Part shown: in pieces, positions 41,995 to 50,672 of the stretch
Layout of the letters: each line of letters begins with the position of its first letter
How positions within the stretch are numbered: the stretch's first letter is position 1
Notes under the pieces: model-generated
Told to the model about the DNA's origin: nothing
Databases searched by the model: none
Seen by the model: the letters and a program-made list of their open reading frames with translations, nothing else
Assembly: GCF_004801285.1 (NCBI RefSeq)
Contig: NZ_SSNY01000019.1
Span: forward strand, 1-50,793
DNA: 50,793 nt
Direction: 5' to 3'
Source: Ollibium composti
GTDB taxonomy: Bacteria; Pseudomonadota; Alphaproteobacteria; Rhizobiales; Rhizobiaceae
Program-made: the position numbers and the translations under genes

Positions 41995-43524
41995 CTAAAG
42001 CGGCAAACCCGCCTTGATATAGCCGTCGAGGAAGTGCTGCCGGTCCTCATCGCGTCTGAAAGGCTGCGTGGCCGCCCAACGCGATGCGAGAAAGCCGGGA
42101 TTTATCTCGAGGAAGCGGCAGGCTTCCTCGTGAGCTTCGCTGAGCCGACCGAGCTGCGCCAGGCTCGCGGCAAGGATGCGCTTTGCCGGGAGCCGGCCGA
42201 CCTCCTCCTTGCGGAGAACCCGGACCGCCTCGGCATAGTGGCCGGCGGCATAGTATGCGAAGCCAAGGTCCCAATAGTACCAACCCGGCGGAAAGGGGTT
42301 GAGCCGGAGAGCATTCTCGGCCAGTTCGACGGCATCGTGAGGCTGGCCTTGCAGGACCCTCAAGCCCGCCATGTTCACCATCGTATCGGCATGGTTCGGG
42401 TTGATCCGCAGCGCCGTTTGCAATGCGGCTTCCGCCTCATCGAGTTTGCCCTCGCAGAGCCGGGCATACCCAAGCACGCTATGCGCCATGGGATCGTTCA
42501 TATCGAGCGACATGGTTTTCTGGGCGTAAGCGAGCCCCAGGGCCTGGTTCGCGTCGAAGTCCTCCCCGTACTGGATCGCCGCGCTGTAGTACGAGACGGC
42601 AAGCCATGCATAGGCCTCCGCCAGATCCGGATCGAGCTCAATGGCCTTGGCAAGGAAAGTACGAGCGAGATCGTTCCCCGCGGGTGAGTGCATGACAAGA
42701 ACGCGCCCGCGAACGAGGAGGTCATACGCCTCGATCGTCGTCCGGCGCCGGGGCGTATCATCGAGCACCGGTCCAAGCGGCAGCACGTCAGACAAGGCCG
42801 CGACGACCTTACGTACGACCTGGTCCTGCAGACCAAAGACGTCGGCCAGATCGCCATCGAAGTGCTCGGCCCAAAGGCATCTGTTCATCGTCGCCTCGGT
42901 GAGGCGAACCCCAATTCTGACCTGGCCTGCGACGCGGCGCACGCTGCCCTCGACGACATGGCGGGCGCCGAGTTCCTTCGCGATCGATTGCGTATCGGTG
43001 GACCTTGCCTTGAAAGCGAACGATGAATGGCTCGCGATCACATGGAGGCCAGGCACCTTCGACAGGTCGGCGATCAGATCCTCCACCAGACCGTCGGCGA
43101 AATGCGCCTGCTCCGGATCGAGGCTCATATACGAAAAGGGCAGGACTGCGATGGAGGGGTCCGCTTCGAGCGCTCGGCCGGCGTCGACGATGCGAGCCTC
43201 GCGCTCCTGGATGGTGAGCGGGCCTGCGAAACGATAGCCCACCCGCGGGAAAGTCACGATCCACTCTTCCCCGTCCGGCGAGACCCGCAGCCGTCTCCGG
43301 AGGGTGGCGATCTGCACCGTCAGATTGCTTTCCTCGACGTTGGTATCCGGCCAGGCGGCATCCATCAAAGCCGCCTTGGGCACCACCTGACCGCGCGCCT
43401 CCACCAGGGCCTGCAGCAGCGCGAGGGGTTTGCTTCCCATCGCAACAGGAAGGCCGTTCTCGAAGAGTGCGCTGCTGCCAGCGTCGAGCACGAAGGGGCC
43501 GAATGCGAAGCGCTGAGGCGCCAT
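41995..43524 (-). CDS. Winged-helix transcriptional regulator with TolB-like and TPR regions
   Basis: Protein of 509 aa. OmpR/CadC-type winged helix at about 5-103 (GSKPLALLQALVEARGQVV, VEESNLTVQIATLRRRL, WIVTFPRVGYRFAG). Next a TolB-N/FlgO-like domain (about 122-240: SIAVLPFSYMSLDPEQAHFADGL, VIASHSSFAFK, GARHVVEGSVR). Then TPR repeats (about 285-470). No membrane segment, unlike CadC itself. Family members sit beside adenylate-cyclase-like genes and regulate a neighbour. Here the divergent partner is a small secreted protein, with direct repeats in between. Confidence 0.85.
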   Translation of the reverse strand: MAPQRFAFGPFVLDAGSSALFENGLPVAMGSKPLALLQALVEARGQVVPKAALMDAAWPDTNVEESNLTVQIATLRRRLRVSPDGEEWIVTFPRVGYRFAGPLTIQEREARIVDAGRALEADPSIAVLPFSYMSLDPEQAHFADGLVEDLIADLSKVPGLHVIASHSSFAFKARSTDTQSIAKELGARHVVEGSVRRVAGQVRIGVRLTEATMNRCLWAEHFDGDLADVFGLQDQVVRKVVAALSDVLPLGPVLDDTPRRRTTIEAYDLLVRGRVLVMHSPAGNDLARTFLAKAIELDPDLAEAYAWLAVSYYSAAIQYGEDFDANQALGLAYAQKTMSLDMNDPMAHSVLGYARLCEGKLDEAEAALQTALRINPNHADTMVNMAGLRVLQGQPHDAVELAENALRLNPFPPGWYYWDLGFAYYAAGHYAEAVRVLRKEEVGRLPAKRILAASLAQLGRLSEAHEEACRFLEINPGFLASRWAATQPFRRDEDRQHFLDGYIKAGLPL

Positions 43525-43538
43525 AGCCTATCATACGA

Positions 43539-43577
43539 CCTTCGGACGAAATTTTGCGCCTTTCGGAAAAATTTTGG
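43539..43577. promoter_or_regulatory. Direct repeats in the divergent promoter region
   Basis: CCTTCGGACGAAATTTTG (43539) and CCTTTCGGAAAAATTTTG (43559) share 13 of 18 positions and are 20 bp apart, about two helical turns. OmpR/CadC-type winged helices often bind such tandem repeats. They lie just before the winged-helix gene. Confidence 0.35.
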
Positions 43578-43693
43578 ATTCTGTTCGGAGCGTCTTCAGG
43601 ATTGCCGCCGCGAAATCGCCGATGCTCTCCACCTCGGGCCAGCCTGAACGGGATCTGGCCAAAGCTTAGCAAAGCACCAGGGGAGTTAATCAT

Positions 43694-43996
43694 ATGGCGA
43701 AGCTAACATTGGCGATAAGCGTGCTTGCCGGCGTGACCGCGCTTTGCGGCGCTGCCGCAGCCGATTCCTCGATGGTCGGCCCTGCATACATCGGGGATCG
43801 TGCGGCGGACCCCGAGGACGAGACGTTCGCCTATCTGGTGAAGCCTGAAGACAGTGATCATCCGATCGCTTTCATCGGCCCGGCCCGCAATTTCGGCCCC
43901 GTCACCGGCGATGCGGAGAAGGACACAATCGGGTACCTGCCGCTGCTCGCAGTGCAGAGAGATGGCTTTTGGTCATTTGCGCTCGCGCGCGAGTGA
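43694..43996 (+). CDS. Small secreted protein of unknown function
   Basis: Protein of 100 aa with a signal peptide (MAKLTLAISVLAGVTALCGAAAA-DS, cleavage about residue 23). The mature 77 residues are acidic with no cysteine; features are GPAYIGDRAADPEDETF and FIGPARNFGPVTGDAEKDTIG. I do not recognise the family. GGGGAGTTAATCAT precedes the ATG. It is divergent from the winged-helix/TPR regulator and is a candidate target. Confidence 0.6.
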   Translation: MAKLTLAISVLAGVTALCGAAAADSSMVGPAYIGDRAADPEDETFAYLVKPEDSDHPIAFIGPARNFGPVTGDAEKDTIGYLPLLAVQRDGFWSFALARE

Positions 43997-44187
43997 GGTT
44001 TCAAATGCGGCAAGGACTATGGATCGCCGTCTACGCTGACGGGTCCTCACCACCCGCGCGGATCATGGCGACCTATGGTCTTAGCCTTGCGGCAATCGGC
44101 GCATCTCTGCAGACTGGCAGGTTTCGGGCGGCCATCCCTCGTTCCAGCGCAGAAGTTCGTCTCGAATATTTCGCCCTACGGAAGCAG

Positions 44188-44982
44188 TCAGGCAATGGAG
44201 CGCAACACGCCACCGTCCACGCGCAGGGATGCGCCGGTCGTCGCCGAAGCTTGTTCCGAAGCGACATAGACCACCATGTTCGCCACTTCTTCTGTGGTTG
44301 CGAAACGTCGGATCAGCGTGGTCGGGCGCATCGTTTTCAGAAAGTCCTGCTCGGCCTGCGCGGGCGTGATGCCTTGCTCTTGCGCAACCGATTTCATCCA
44401 GTTGGACAGGATTTCCGAATCGGTCGGGCCGGGCAACACCGCATTGACGGTGACGCCGCTGCCGGCAACGAGTTCGGCCAACCCGCGCGATACGGCGAGC
44501 ACCGCGGTCTTGGTCACTCCGTAGTCGATCATTTCCTTCGGGATGTTCAACGCCGATTCGCTACTGATGAACACCACGCGTCCCCAGCCGCGTGCCGTCA
44601 TCTTCGGCAGATAGTGGCGCGCCAGGCGCACGCCGCTGAGCACGTTGAGGTGGAACAGGTCGAGCCATTCTTCATCGGTTTGATCGAAGAAGTTATTCGG
44701 GCGCGCGGTGCCGGCGTTGTTGACGAGGACGTCGGCATCGGGCGCTCGCGCGATCAGCGTGGCGCAGCCTTCCGGCGTGGCGATGTCGGCAGCGACGCCA
44801 TGCAGTTCTGCCTGCGGCAACAGCGCGCGCATTTCGCGCAGCGCCATGTCCACGCGTTCCCGCGTGCGGCCATTGACTACGACCGATGCACCAGCGCGTG
44901 CCAGTCCTTCGGCAATCGCTCGGCCAATCCCCGCGGTGGAGCCGGTCACGATGGCTTTGCGGCCTTTGAGTTCGATGTGCAT
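44188..44982 (-). CDS. Short-chain dehydrogenase/reductase
   Basis: Protein of 264 aa: TGSTAGIG (13-20), NNAG (88-91), S140/S141, Y154 and K158 (DYGVTK), and a C-terminal ASLRVDGGVLRSI. R39/R41 in the second strand loop suggest NADP(H). The substrate is unknown. It is the last gene of a minus-strand run of NAD(P)-dependent enzymes; the gap to the next gene upstream (124 bp) leaves separate transcription possible. Confidence 0.85.
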   Translation of the reverse strand: MHIELKGRKAIVTGSTAGIGRAIAEGLARAGASVVVNGRTRERVDMALREMRALLPQAELHGVAADIATPEGCATLIARAPDADVLVNNAGTARPNNFFDQTDEEWLDLFHLNVLSGVRLARHYLPKMTARGWGRVVFISSESALNIPKEMIDYGVTKTAVLAVSRGLAELVAGSGVTVNAVLPGPTDSEILSNWMKSVAQEQGITPAQAEQDFLKTMRPTTLIRRFATTEEVANMVVYVASEQASATTGASLRVDGGVLRSIA

Positions 44983-45105
44983 GCGATTCTACTCCGGTGG
45001 ATGGCGGTTCAAGTGGCGGCGTTCGCGGCTTCTGCCCCCGCGGGGCGGGCGAGGTGTTCGACTTAGTCTTTGTGATAACCGCCCCATGCGATGCGTATCG
45101 TTGAC

Positions 45106-45726
45106 TCAGCCGATATCGACGTTCATGGCGAAGTCCCAGGTGCCGGCGCCGTTTTTGGCCAGGCCGATCATCATCAGGCCGAGCGCCTCGAGCGTCTGGG
45201 CCATGTGCAGGCCGCCGACATCCAGCGGTCGAAGCCCGAGACTTTCGAGAAAGGTCGAGACGCGCGCCTTCGCCCCTGCATCGTCGGCTGCGATGAACGC
45301 GTCGAGCCGTCCGCCCTTGGCGAGTACGTGGCCGAAGATCGTGTTGAACGCCTTCACGACATGCGCGCCGGCGGGGAGGCCCCTGGCGATTTCCTGCGCA
45401 CCGGAACTGCCGGAGGGAGTGACGAGGCCTGAAAGGTCGGGAGCGACCGGGTTGGTAATGTCGATGATCACCTTGCCGTTAAGCGCTTCACCAAAGTCGG
45501 CTACGACCGCCGCTGCACCGGGGTACGGTACGGCGAGGATGACGATGTCGCCCGCAGGCGCGGCGCCGTACGCCCCTGTGGTCGCCCCGGCTGCAAGATG
45601 GTCGGCCAGCGCCCGCGCCTTGGCGGGGTCGCGGGTGATCACTTCGACGGTGTGTCTCGCTTTGGCAATACGGTCTGCAATTGCCGTGGCCATGGTTCCT
45701 GCGCCGATAATGCTGATGGTGCTCAT
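45106..45726 (-). CDS. NADPH-dependent F420-reductase-like oxidoreductase
   Basis: Protein of 206 aa from the ATG at 45726 after AGGAGATT; a TTG two codons upstream is ignored. N-terminal Rossmann loop IIGAGTMATAI (about 6-16), then DIVILAVPY, DITNPV, VVKAFNTIFG, characteristic of the F420-reductase/NADP oxidoreductase family (COG2085). Rhizobia do not usually make F420, so an NADP(H)-linked reductase with another partner is likely. It is a close paralogue of the C-terminal part of the fusion protein at 46762-47814. Confidence 0.82.
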   Translation of the reverse strand: MSTISIIGAGTMATAIADRIAKARHTVEVITRDPAKARALADHLAAGATTGAYGAAPAGDIVILAVPYPGAAAVVADFGEALNGKVIIDITNPVAPDLSGLVTPSGSSGAQEIARGLPAGAHVVKAFNTIFGHVLAKGGRLDAFIAADDAGAKARVSTFLESLGLRPLDVGGLHMAQTLEALGLMMIGLAKNGAGTWDFAMNVDIG

Positions 45727-45775
45727 GTTCAATCTCCTAAAGACGTGGAATGTTGTTCGTGGTCACCAAGCGGGG

Positions 45776-46714
45776 TCAGCCGGCCGGGAAGTAATGGCCG
45801 TTGTCGAGATCCGCGATCAGACCCGGCTGAGACGGCTCCCAGCCGAGGGTCTGGCGGGTGATGAGGTTGGACGCCGGAACGTCAAGCGTGACCAGATTCG
45901 CGAGGAACCCGAAGAATCCCGGCAGCATCAGGACGTCGGCGGGAATGGGCACAGCGGGTAGCTTGAGACGGCTGCCAATGGCCTCGGCGATCTCGCGGAA
46001 CGGGACACCCTCGTCACCGACCGCGTGCCAGACTTTGCCGGCAGGCCCCTTCTCCAGTGCCAGGCGGAATAAAGAGGCGAGATCGCGGGCATGTACGGCC
46101 GGCCACAAGTTCGCGCCGTCCCCCGGATAGCCCATCACGCCCTTTTCCTTTGCAAGCCCGATCAGCAGCGGGAGGAAGCCGGCATTGTCGGTCGTGCTGT
46201 GCATGATGGGAGGAATCCGCACAACCGAGGACCGTACGCCCTTCTCGGCCAGGCCAATTACCGCAGTCTCCACGACGTTACGAACCCGCAACGTGCCCTT
46301 GTATCCGCCGCCGGGAAGAGCCGGGTCGGCCTCGGTGGCCGGTCGGCCCAGGCCTTCCCAGCCGGGCGAGCCAATGCTCCCCGACACGACAAGCCGCTTT
46401 CCGGTTCCCGCCAACGCCTCGCCGTAGGCGAGCATGATCTGGACCTCTGCGGCAGCCACGGCGTCGAGCCCGCCGGAGGGAAGCAGGTCCTGCCGGTGCG
46501 CGACGTGGATGACACCGTCGGAGCTTGCAGCCGCCGCCTTGAGCCCGTCAAGGTCCTCGAGGCTGCCGCGACGCACCTTGGCGCCGAACGCGGTCACTTC
46601 CGCCGCAGACTTCTCCGAACGGGCCAGAGCGGTGACCTCGTGGCCGGCGGCGACGAGCTCGGAGATGATGTACGGACCGGAATGGCCGGTCCCCCCAGTG
46701 ACGAAAACGTGCAT
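45776..46714 (-). CDS. NAD(P)-dependent epimerase/SDR-like protein
   Basis: Protein of 312 aa from the ATG at 46714; the frame is open further upstream without similarity. N-terminal FVTGGTGHSGPYI nucleotide-binding loop, LARSEKSAAEVTAFGAKVRRGSLED, VSGSIGSPG, and a C-terminal region ASNLITRQTLGWEPSQPGLIADLDNGHYFPAG typical of the extended SDRs that resemble dihydroflavonol reductases. The usual YxxxK is not apparent, so catalytic status is uncertain. It sits between two F420-reductase-like genes. Confidence 0.82.
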   Translation of the reverse strand: MHVFVTGGTGHSGPYIISELVAAGHEVTALARSEKSAAEVTAFGAKVRRGSLEDLDGLKAAAASSDGVIHVAHRQDLLPSGGLDAVAAAEVQIMLAYGEALAGTGKRLVVSGSIGSPGWEGLGRPATEADPALPGGGYKGTLRVRNVVETAVIGLAEKGVRSSVVRIPPIMHSTTDNAGFLPLLIGLAKEKGVMGYPGDGANLWPAVHARDLASLFRLALEKGPAGKVWHAVGDEGVPFREIAEAIGSRLKLPAVPIPADVLMLPGFFGFLANLVTLDVPASNLITRQTLGWEPSQPGLIADLDNGHYFPAG

Positions 46715-46761
46715 GGTACTGCTCCTTGTGGGCGACGCGAGAAGTCGCGGTACGGGTTTGC

Positions 46762-47814
46762 TCAGCCGGGAAGACTGACGCCAATTGAGAAATTGGTGTG
46801 CCTGACGGAGTGGGTCATAAGGCCCAGCCACAACATGCAGGCGTGTTCCAATGTCCGCGCCATGGTCAGCGGCCCGGTATCCATCGGCCGCAGTCCGAGG
46901 CTTTGGATAAACGCCGAAACGCGCGCTTTCGCCTGCGCGTCGTCGCCGGCAAGAAATATGTCCAATGTACGGCCTTCGACCGGACCGGCGGCAAGAACGT
47001 TCGAATTCTGGGTGTTGAACGCCTTGACTATCACCGTGGCGGCAGGAGCGGCCTTGGCGATCTCCCGCGCGCCGAAACTGTCCGCCGGGGTCAAGAAGCC
47101 CGTGAAATCGGATTTGATGGGGTTGGTGATGTCGACGAGGAGCTTGCCTGCCAGGCCCTCGCCGTACTGCGTGACCACATCAAGAGCGGCTGCGTAGGGA
47201 ACCGCCAGGATGACAATATCGCCGGCCGGGGCGGCGCCGAACGTCCCTGTCGTTGCGCCCGCCCCGATCTGCTCGGCCAGCGCCCGCGCCTTCGCGGCGT
47301 CGCGACCCAGCACCTCGACGAAGTGTCCGGCCTCGACGGCAAGGCCGCCGATCGCCGCGGCCATATCGCCCGATCCGATGATGGTGATCGTCTCAGTGAT
47401 AAAGGACCCTGGGCTCGCGGCCATGTCGGAGGCCCGCGCCAGTGCTTGCGTATCGATATACTCCCGGATGTTCGTCAGCTTGCCGTTCTGGACGGTAATG
47501 GCGAAGACGAAATGGTCCTCGAACGCCCTGTTCGTAGCCTTGACCTTGCCCCTTGCGAAACCGAGGATCAGGACCCGATCTCCCTGCGCTACGTATTCGC
47601 GGGGCTCTGTGTACGTTTCCAACGTCTTGGACGCCGTTAGAAGCAAATCCGCCAATCCAGAGTGTCCGCGGTGCGTACCAGCCAACGGCCAGTTCTCGCC
47701 CGGGATGATCCACTCGATGTCTTCGGCGACCAGCGCCAGCAGACCCTCCCTGTCGCCGCGACCGATCGCGGCGAAGAAGTCCTTCACGGTCTGGACGTTC
47801 TTCTCGGTACTCAT
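46762..47814 (-). CDS. Fusion of an NTF2/SnoaL-like domain with an F420-reductase-like oxidoreductase
   Basis: Protein of 350 aa from the ATG at 47814 after GGAGAAATTCCT. Residues about 5-128 form a SnoaL-like NTF2 fold (VKDFFAAIGRGDREGLLALVAEDIEWIIPGE, HFVFAITVQNGKLTNIREYIDT). Residues about 142-350 are an NADP oxidoreductase of the F420-reductase-like type (IIGSGDMAAAI, DIVILAVPYAAAL, DITNPI, VIVKAFNTQNSN), paralogous to the gene at 45106-45726. The linker (131-141) is short. Usually these domains are separate neighbouring genes; the fusion suggests they act on the same small substrate. Confidence 0.82.
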   Translation of the reverse strand: MSTEKNVQTVKDFFAAIGRGDREGLLALVAEDIEWIIPGENWPLAGTHRGHSGLADLLLTASKTLETYTEPREYVAQGDRVLILGFARGKVKATNRAFEDHFVFAITVQNGKLTNIREYIDTQALARASDMAASPGSFITETITIIGSGDMAAAIGGLAVEAGHFVEVLGRDAAKARALAEQIGAGATTGTFGAAPAGDIVILAVPYAAALDVVTQYGEGLAGKLLVDITNPIKSDFTGFLTPADSFGAREIAKAAPAATVIVKAFNTQNSNVLAAGPVEGRTLDIFLAGDDAQAKARVSAFIQSLGLRPMDTGPLTMARTLEHACMLWLGLMTHSVRHTNFSIGVSLPG

Positions 47815-47876
47815 AGGAATTTCTCCATTTCCCTCGGATCGCGTGCGTCGTGGCTCTCCCGGCGGGGAAGTCGTGT

Positions 47877-48479
47877 TCATCCGTCGAACTTGATCAGGTC
47901 CTTGAAGATCAATTGACCCCAGCTATTTCCGCGCGCATGGACCAGCAGCCCACCTTCCGAAAGCCCGCCGAGTTTGATCGGCGCAAAACCGAGATTTTCC
48001 GCGAGCGAACCAATCTTCGCTGCGGCAGCGTCATCGTCGCTCGCCAGGAACACGACCCTCCTGCCGCCATGCACGGCCGGATCCTGGTCGAGGACCGCAG
48101 CGGGCAAATGGTTGAAGCCCTTGACCAGTCTTGCACCAGAGAAGGCCTGTGCAACGAACCTGGACGAAGGCTGTCCTCCCAGTTTCTCAGGGGGCACGCC
48201 GTAGGCATTGGTCACATCGACGATGGTCTTGCCCTGCCAAGTGGGAAGCGCCTTCGCGACATCCGGGTGCTGTTCGAAACGGACGGCCAGAAAGGTGGTG
48301 TCCGCCTTGACGGCGTCCGCCAATTTGGTGGGAATGACTGTGCGTCCGATCGCGGCCGCTGCGGATGCAAAGCTTTCCGGGTCGCGCGTGGTTGCAACGG
48401 ATACTTCCATGCCTTTGCGGGCAAACGCCTTGGCCAGAGCCTGGCCGATATTGCCGAAGCCGATGATTGCGTAGCTCAT
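47877..48479 (-). CDS. NADPH-dependent F420-reductase-like oxidoreductase (second type)
   Basis: Protein of 200 aa. Rossmann loop AIIGFGNIGQALA (about 4-16), TTFLAVRFEQHPDV, IVDVTNAYGV, LVKGFNHLPAAVL and a C-terminal GNSWGQLIFKDLIKF. More distant from the other two family members in this cluster than they are from each other. An NADP(H)-dependent reductase role is inferred; the substrate is unknown. It is 62 bp upstream of the fusion gene on the same strand. Confidence 0.82.
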   Translation of the reverse strand: MSYAIIGFGNIGQALAKAFARKGMEVSVATTRDPESFASAAAAIGRTVIPTKLADAVKADTTFLAVRFEQHPDVAKALPTWQGKTIVDVTNAYGVPPEKLGGQPSSRFVAQAFSGARLVKGFNHLPAAVLDQDPAVHGGRRVVFLASDDDAAAAKIGSLAENLGFAPIKLGGLSEGGLLVHARGNSWGQLIFKDLIKFDG

Positions 48480-48555
48480 CTATATTCTCCTTGGGTTGAT
48501 CACGCCCCCACGGCGCTCCGAACAATCGAATGGAGCGCCCGGCCGGGCGTGCGTG

Positions 48556-49290
48556 TCAGAGTTGCGCCAAGCCGCCGTCGACGGCGACTTCGCTGGCGGT
48601 CATGAAACTGCTGTCCGAAGACGCGAGAAAGGCGGCCACCGCCCCGATCTCCGCCGGATCGGCCATCCGCTGGAGCGGAGTCATCGCAGCGAAGGTTTTC
48701 TGGCCTTCCTCGCCCAGCGCTTCCTTCGCGAGTTCGGTCGCCGTCGCCCCGGGCGACAGCACGTTTACCCGGATGCCGGTGCCCTTCAGGTCTTCCGCCC
48801 AGGTCCGCGCGAGGTTGCGCACTGCCGCCTTGCTCGCGCTGTAGGCGCTCATTCCCGGAGCACCCGTGGTGCCGGCGCTCGATCCCGTCAGGATGATCGA
48901 ACCGCCCTGGCCCATCAGGGGCAGCGCCTTCTGGACCGTGAAGATCGTACCCTTCACATTGGTGTCGAAGGTTTCGTCGATGTGCCCGGCGGTGATCTCG
49001 CCGAGCGCAAGCTGGCTTCCCGCCCCGGCATTGGCGAAGACGATGTCGAGGGTTCCGCGCTCGGCCTTCACCGCCGCGTAAAGCCGGTCGAGGTCGGCCT
49101 CATCGGAGACCGAGCCCTTCACCGCGCGGGCATTGGGGCCAAGGTCGGCTACAGCGGCGTCGAGCGCTTCCTGCCGGCGGCCGAAGATGAAGACGAACGC
49201 GCCTTCCTCGATGAAGCGCCTTGCTGCGGCGCGACCGATGCCGGTGGAGCCACCTGTAATCACGGCGGTCTTTCCGCTTAATCTCGTCAT
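48556..49290 (-). CDS. Short-chain dehydrogenase/reductase
   Basis: Protein of 244 aa: TGGSTGIG (12-19), NAG (87-89, with A86 in place of the usual N), S137/S138, Y150 and K154 (AYSASK), and a C-terminal EVAVDGGLAQL. R38/R39 suggest NADP(H). It is the first gene of the minus-strand oxidoreductase run and is divergent from the LysR regulator, so it is the most likely direct target of that regulator. Confidence 0.87.
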   Translation of the reverse strand: MTRLSGKTAVITGGSTGIGRAAARRFIEEGAFVFIFGRRQEALDAAVADLGPNARAVKGSVSDEADLDRLYAAVKAERGTLDIVFANAGAGSQLALGEITAGHIDETFDTNVKGTIFTVQKALPLMGQGGSIILTGSSAGTTGAPGMSAYSASKAAVRNLARTWAEDLKGTGIRVNVLSPGATATELAKEALGEEGQKTFAAMTPLQRMADPAEIGAVAAFLASSDSSFMTASEVAVDGGLAQL

Positions 49291-49517
49291 GTCAGTGTTT
49301 CCTTCGTTTCGGCGTCACGGGCCGTTGGCTGTAGGGAGGTCCCCTGAGAGCCCCAAAATAGGTCTGCCGAAGTCAGGCGGTGAGTGCGCAAGCGCGCATA
49401 TCGGTGGTGCGAAATCGATCCGGCTGGAGGATTGAACGTCGCGCCGATCGCGCGTACCGCGGCTCAATGTGCTAGAAGGGGCTTTGGAAGGCGCACCGCA
49501 CGGTGCGGGATTGCACC

Positions 49518-50414
49518 ATGATCGACTGGGACGACGTTCGCTACTTTCTTGCCGTCGCGCGGGGAGGCTCGGTCCGGGCCGCCGCCGGGCGCCTCGGAGT
49601 AAATCACTCGACCGTGCTGCGACGTATCGCTCAGCTCGAGGAACGCCTCGGGGCGCAGATGTTCGAGAAGCAGCCCTCAGGCTACCGCCTGACTTCTGCG
49701 GGCGAGGAGGTCCTCGATCTCGCGAGCCAGATGGAAGCGTCGTCGCACCAGCTGGAGACGCGCATCTTCGGGCGCGACCAGAGCGCTCGCGGGCTTTTGC
49801 GGGTGACGCTTCCGCCGTTCCTCGCCACACATTTGCTCATGCCGGATCTCGCCGACTTCGCGCGTCTGCATCCTGACATCGAGATGGAAATCCTGTCGTC
49901 CGGCGAGGTGGCAAACCTGACCAACCGGGATGCCGACGTCGCGATCCGCATTGTCGCCGACCGCAAGACCCTGCCGCTCAATCTTTATGGCCTGAAGGGA
50001 CCGGAGCTGTTCAGCGGCGTCTACATGTCCCGCGATCGACTGGCCGCGTGGCGTACGGGCGCGCCCGATCCCGTCCGGTGGATCGTCATAGACAATCATG
50101 GAATTCCGGACTGGGCGCGCGAGGGAGAGATTCACACCACGGGAGTTCCGTTCAGGACCCCGGACGCCGAGACGCAGATCGTAGCGGCGCAGCAAGGGAT
50201 CGGGATGACGAAGCTGCCGTGCTTCGTCGGAGATACGGACCCGTTATTGGTGAGGGTGCCGGGCACCGACCTGCCCATGCATGGGACGCTCTGGCTTCTC
50301 ACGCAGGGCGAGGCACGCAAGACCAAGCGCGTGCGGCTGTTCACCGAGTTCGTATCCCGCAGGCTCGGCGCCTACGCTCCGCTTCTGGCAGGGCTGTCCG
50401 TATCGGGCGGCTGA
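49518..50414 (+). CDS. LysR-family transcriptional regulator
   Basis: Protein of 298 aa from the ATG at 49518; a GTG at 49503 is also in frame. Winged HTH at about 5-62 (DDVRYFLAVARGGSVRAAAGRLGVNHSTVLRRI). The substrate-binding domain (about 90-290) starts GLLRVTLPPFLATHLLMPDL. Divergent from an SDR gene and the downstream oxidoreductase run, the standard arrangement for LysR control of a neighbouring operon. The inducer is unknown. Confidence 0.88.
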   Translation: MIDWDDVRYFLAVARGGSVRAAAGRLGVNHSTVLRRIAQLEERLGAQMFEKQPSGYRLTSAGEEVLDLASQMEASSHQLETRIFGRDQSARGLLRVTLPPFLATHLLMPDLADFARLHPDIEMEILSSGEVANLTNRDADVAIRIVADRKTLPLNLYGLKGPELFSGVYMSRDRLAAWRTGAPDPVRWIVIDNHGIPDWAREGEIHTTGVPFRTPDAETQIVAAQQGIGMTKLPCFVGDTDPLLVRVPGTDLPMHGTLWLLTQGEARKTKRVRLFTEFVSRRLGAYAPLLAGLSVSGG

Positions 50415-50424
50415 TGCGGCGCAG

Positions 50425-50544
50425 GTCGCCGACGAAGAGATTCCAGAATTCGCCGAACAGATGGAAGCGTCGTCGAACAAGCTCGGAACACGGGTCGGTT
50501 CGGCTCAGCACGCTCCTGCTCGCCTTCATCAAGGAGGTGGGTGA
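50425..50544 (+). pseudogene. Fragment of a second LysR-type gene
   Basis: A short frame just after the LysR gene contains EE....A.QMEASSNKLGTRV, matching EEVLDLASQMEASSHQLETRI of the intact LysR. 18 bases (CAGATGGAAGCGTCGTCG) are identical at 49728-49745 and 50458-50475. The similarity covers about 25 residues, and the frame ends at TGA 50542-50544. It appears to be a relic of another LysR gene or of a partial duplication. Confidence 0.55.
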
Positions 50545-50672
50545 GGCGAACCCCACCCACGGCTAGGTCGGGGAATGCCTATCGACGCTCTTGAAAATAC
50601 CGCCTGGCCTCCAGATCACCGTCCCGTCAGGTCCGTCACGTTTCAGTGAAGCGCTTGGGTTTGATCGTCTAG

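Noticed and set aside
46762..47880. The fusion protein as two separate genes
   Set aside because: No stop, start or ribosome-binding site was seen between the NTF2-like and reductase parts, so one continuous gene was called; a sequencing error cannot be excluded from sequence alone.
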